Source of the DNA: an uncultured Planctomycetota bacterium
GTDB taxonomy: Bacteria; Planctomycetota; Planctomycetia; Pirellulales; Thermoguttaceae
DNA: 6,643 bases
Assembly (NCBI GenBank): GCA_902797455.1
Contig: CADBTE010000220.1
Location: 1-6,643, forward strand
Reading direction: 5' to 3'
Positions 4,589 through 6,643 of this stretch are shown here, piece after piece. Position numbers and translations under genes: made by a program. Under the pieces are notes generated by a model. The model did not search any database and was not told the origin of the DNA. It was given only the letters and a program-made list of their open reading frames with translations. The first letter of the stretch is position 1. Every line of letters begins with the position of its first letter.

Positions 4589-6643
4589 TTATTGCGCCTG
4601 CTGAATTTTCACTTTCTGGCTGGTCATCAGCTGCGCGAGGCGCTGATACGACTGCTCCGCCCCCGGGGCGAGCGACGCGCTGATCCAGGGGGTCCAGTAC
4701 CGGTTGCGGCCGGCGACTTTCCACGACTGGACACAGGCGATGATGGTCCGAAGGATCTGGTCTTCACACCCCTGTTCCCACGCGATTTCGGTCCGCTGGG
4801 CGACCCCGTTCTGCCGCGGGAAGACGACCGAATCGGGATGGCACTCGACCAAGATCGGCCGCTCCACCGCCACTTCGGTGGTCTTGTGCAGCTGCTCGTT
4901 GAGGTTAAACGCCTTGGGACTGATCGGCGCGCTGCTGACCGGCTCGTGCCCCGGCTGACCCTGCGGTTTCGATTCGGTGAGCCCCTTGCTCTTGATCCGC
5001 TCCAGTTCGCTTTGATGGTAGGCGGTGTTCCCGACGGTCACCGACGGATCGATCGCTTCGGCTTCCTTTGGCTGGCCGGGGTCGGGGGAGGTCTGTCCCT
5101 GGGCCGCTATCTGCGCGGTCAGCGACCCGGGGATCTGGCCGTCGGCCGAAACGTTTTGAGCGTCCGAAAGATAGGGGGCATCCGAGGCGTTCGGCGCCGC
5201 CGGTACGATGCCGCCGGCCCCCGTCAGGGCGGCCGATCCCGAGGCGGCGCCGCCTTGCCGCATCGCGCCGTCTTGAGCGGCCGCGCCCTCAGAGGCGGCC
5301 ATATCTTCTGATCCGGCTGTTGTGCCTTGCGGTCCGGCCGTGCCGCCGGCCGCTGTGCCGTCGCCTTCCGTACCGCCGCTGCCGCCGGCCGCCGCGCCGT
5401 ATCCCCCAATACCGTATCCCGAGGTATCGGGGAAGCCCGCCATCAGGCCGCCGGCTGTGCCGTCGGCTAAAGTCCCTTCCATCGTCGGCAGCGGTGCCTC
5501 GCCGCCGGCCGAAGCCGAAGAGCCGAAGCTCCCGCGGTACGAGGCGGTGATCTGCTCCCCGCCGCCGGGGATGCCGCCGGGTGTACCGCCGCCGGCCGAG
5601 CCCGCCCCGCCGAAGGTCTCCATCGTCCCGGACGGCTGCGCCGAACCGCTCCCTCCTGAGGAAAGCCGCGCGTACGGTCCGAGCTGATCGCCCAGGCCGC
5701 CGTCTCCCGAGCCGCCGAAGCCGCCGGTCCCCGGACCGCCCGCCGAACCGCTCCCCGAGCCGCTGAAGCCGCCTCCCGATCCGGACGCCGCTAATTCCCG
5801 CTGCCGGGCCATCTCCATCTGCCGGCGGAGCATCGCCAGGGTCCCCGCCATCCGGCCGCGGGCGACGACCACCTGGTCCTGAACTTTTTGCGCCAGCTCG
5901 GGGCTGGCGGCGGGGTACTCGATTTGCGCGTCCTCCTCGATGAACTCGTAGCCGCACTCCCCGCCCCATGACGCCAGGGCGCCGCGGGCGGCGTAGTAAC
6001 TCTCCGAGCCGTCGGGCCGGACAATCAGCAGCGGGTACGGTTCGTCCTCCTCGCTCCCCTGGCCGGTGTCGATATAGTACTGGCGCGCGGTTCGAAGCCC
6101 GGTGTCGAACGGGTTCCCCGGGTATTTCCCCAAGATCAGATCATCCATCGGGAAGAAGAAATTCTCCGGCATCAGCGTGACCCCCGACGCGGTGCACTCG
6201 ACGTAGATCGGCCGGCGGAATGTCCCGTTTTTCCCCTTATAGGGGAGGATGGCGTACGAGCGGTTTTCCCCCTGCTGCTCGGCCTTTTGCCTGAGCTCTT
6301 CGATCTCGGTGTTGAGCGCCTCGATCGCCGCTTTTTTCTCCTCTATCTGCGCGCCGGCCGCTTCGGCGTCGCCGGTGTTCTCTTCCTCTAAGGCGCGCAG
6401 CTGATTTTGAAGATCGACCAGATGCTCGACCTGCCGGGCAATCTGCGCCTCGGTTTGGCTGAGCGCCTGGCGGGCCGACTTGAGCGATTCGCCGGTGCGG
6501 TCATGAACCTGCCGCAGTTCCTCCCGGAACCAGACGGCCGACTCGACCTCGGACTGGAGATTCTCCAGGTCCAGATCTCCCAGCGCCTGCCGCGCCGCGG
6601 CGTAGCGCGCCTTCTCGGCGTCGTCCTCGGCGTTGTCCTCGGC
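4589..6643 (-). CDS. Coiled-coil protein with two related domains around a Gly/Ala/Ser-rich region (N-terminus outside the window)
   Basis: The frame is open from the right edge to the TAA at 4589, giving 684 visible residues. The ATG at 6172 is internal: conserved-looking sequence, including SYAILPYKG and RRPIYVEC, continues in frame upstream of it. Visible residues 1-125 are charged, heptad-like coiled coil. Residues 129-250 are a compact domain (RRPIYVECTASGV, EPYPLLIVRPDG, YYAARGALASWG). Residues 286-482 are Gly/Ala/Ser-rich. Residues 483-577 are a Pro/Gln/Ser-containing linker. Residues 590-684 are a second domain (ERPILVECHPDSVV, WKVAGRNRYWTPW, LAPGAEQSYQRL). No membrane helix is visible; by analogy with its neighbour one may precede the coiled coil. 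The two-domain pattern matches a planctomycete family I recall. The tight spacing to the ExbD-like gene suggests one operon and a shared assembly. The biochemical role is unknown. Confidence 0.8.
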   Translation of the reverse strand, partial: AEDNAEDDAEKARYAAARQALGDLDLENLQSEVESAVWFREELRQVHDRTGESLKSARQALSQTEAQIARQVEHLVDLQNQLRALEEENTGDAEAAGAQIEEKKAAIEALNTEIEELRQKAEQQGENRSYAILPYKGKNGTFRRPIYVECTASGVTLMPENFFFPMDDLILGKYPGNPFDTGLRTARQYYIDTGQGSEEDEPYPLLIVRPDGSESYYAARGALASWGGECGYEFIEEDAQIEYPAASPELAQKVQDQVVVARGRMAGTLAMLRRQMEMARQRELAASGSGGGFSGSGSGSAGGPGTGGFGGSGDGGLGDQLGPYARLSSGGSGSAQPSGTMETFGGAGSAGGGTPGGIPGGGEQITASYRGSFGSSASAGGEAPLPTMEGTLADGTAGGLMAGFPDTSGYGIGGYGAAAGGSGGTEGDGTAAGGTAGPQGTTAGSEDMAASEGAAAQDGAMRQGGAASGSAALTGAGGIVPAAPNASDAPYLSDAQNVSADGQIPGSLTAQIAAQGQTSPDPGQPKEAEAIDPSVTVGNTAYHQSELERIKSKGLTESKPQGQPGHEPVSSAPISPKAFNLNEQLHKTTEVAVERPILVECHPDSVVFPRQNGVAQRTEIAWEQGCEDQILRTIIACVQSWKVAGRNRYWTPWISASLAPGAEQSYQRLAQLMTSQKVKIQQAQ
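5198..5788 (-). repeat. Gly/Ala/Ser-rich low-complexity coding region with an in-phase ten-base repeat
   Basis: About 197 codons of the partial coiled-coil gene encode mostly Gly, Ala, Ser and Thr with scattered Tyr, Met, Pro and acidic residues (for example SGSGSGSAGGPGTGGFGG). The ten-base word GCCGCCGGCC (plus-strand reading) occurs at 5210, 5342, 5381, 5501 and 5588, with a near copy at 5447. The five exact copies are all in the same codon phase and encode Ala-Gly-Gly. This looks like a flexible spacer that expanded through slippage or recombination of short GC-rich units. The frame stays open, and recognisable domains on both sides show it is translated in this frame. Confidence 0.8.

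Noticed and set aside
3745..5311. Plus-strand open frames at 3745-4476 and 4478-5311
   Set aside because: Opposite well-supported minus-strand genes whose domains and membrane helix make biochemical sense; the plus-strand translations are Arg/Pro/Leu-rich with no motif.
5198..5788. Repeat-rich stretch considered as a CRISPR array or regulatory repeat block
   Set aside because: The units are short, irregularly spaced and codon-phased inside an open frame, so they are coding low-complexity sequence.
5289..5969. Minus-strand open frame of 226 codons in another frame of the Gly-rich gene
   Set aside because: The Arg-rich product is a frame shadow of GC-rich Gly/Ala codons; the real frame has recognisable domains on both sides.

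Overview
The window is GC-rich bacterial DNA in which every supported gene lies on the minus strand, so transcription runs from base 6643 towards base 1. The best lineage guess is a member of the Planctomycetota. This rests on the two right-hand genes, whose sequence patterns (FLDIVSNMVGILIILVMI after a short N-terminus; RPIYVEC; YYAARGALASWG; SVYPDSYKEL) match, from memory, protein families I know only from planctomycetes. No database search was possible.

Right-hand block (6643 to 3433): two closely spaced genes. The first enters from beyond the right edge. Its visible 684 residues run coiled coil, compact domain, a 200-residue Gly/Ala/Ser-rich stretch, linker, then a second compact domain. 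The second gene (about 380 residues) has one N-terminal membrane segment with an Asp placed as in ExbD/TolR, a long charged coiled coil and a C-terminal beta-alpha-beta domain. Together they look like envelope proteins of an ExbB/ExbD-type (TolQ/TolR, MotA/MotB-like) energised assembly. A channel partner gene is not visible and, if it exists, would lie outside the window.

Intergenic region (3432 to 3288): 145 bases with a credible sigma-70-like promoter and, downstream of it, a terminator-like hairpin in the leader.

Left-hand block (3287 to 1): two tandem paralogous multi-pass membrane glycosyltransferases of the GT39/ArnT-like GT-C type, joined by a GTGA stop/start overlap with a strong Shine-Dalgarno sequence. 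The start of a third gene with one membrane segment follows and runs off the left edge. The two enzymes probably transfer sugar from a polyprenyl-phosphate donor to an envelope acceptor. They and the third gene form a second transcription unit. Nothing in the sequence ties this unit functionally to the ExbD-like block.

No RNA genes, CRISPR arrays, insertion sequences or attachment sites were seen.
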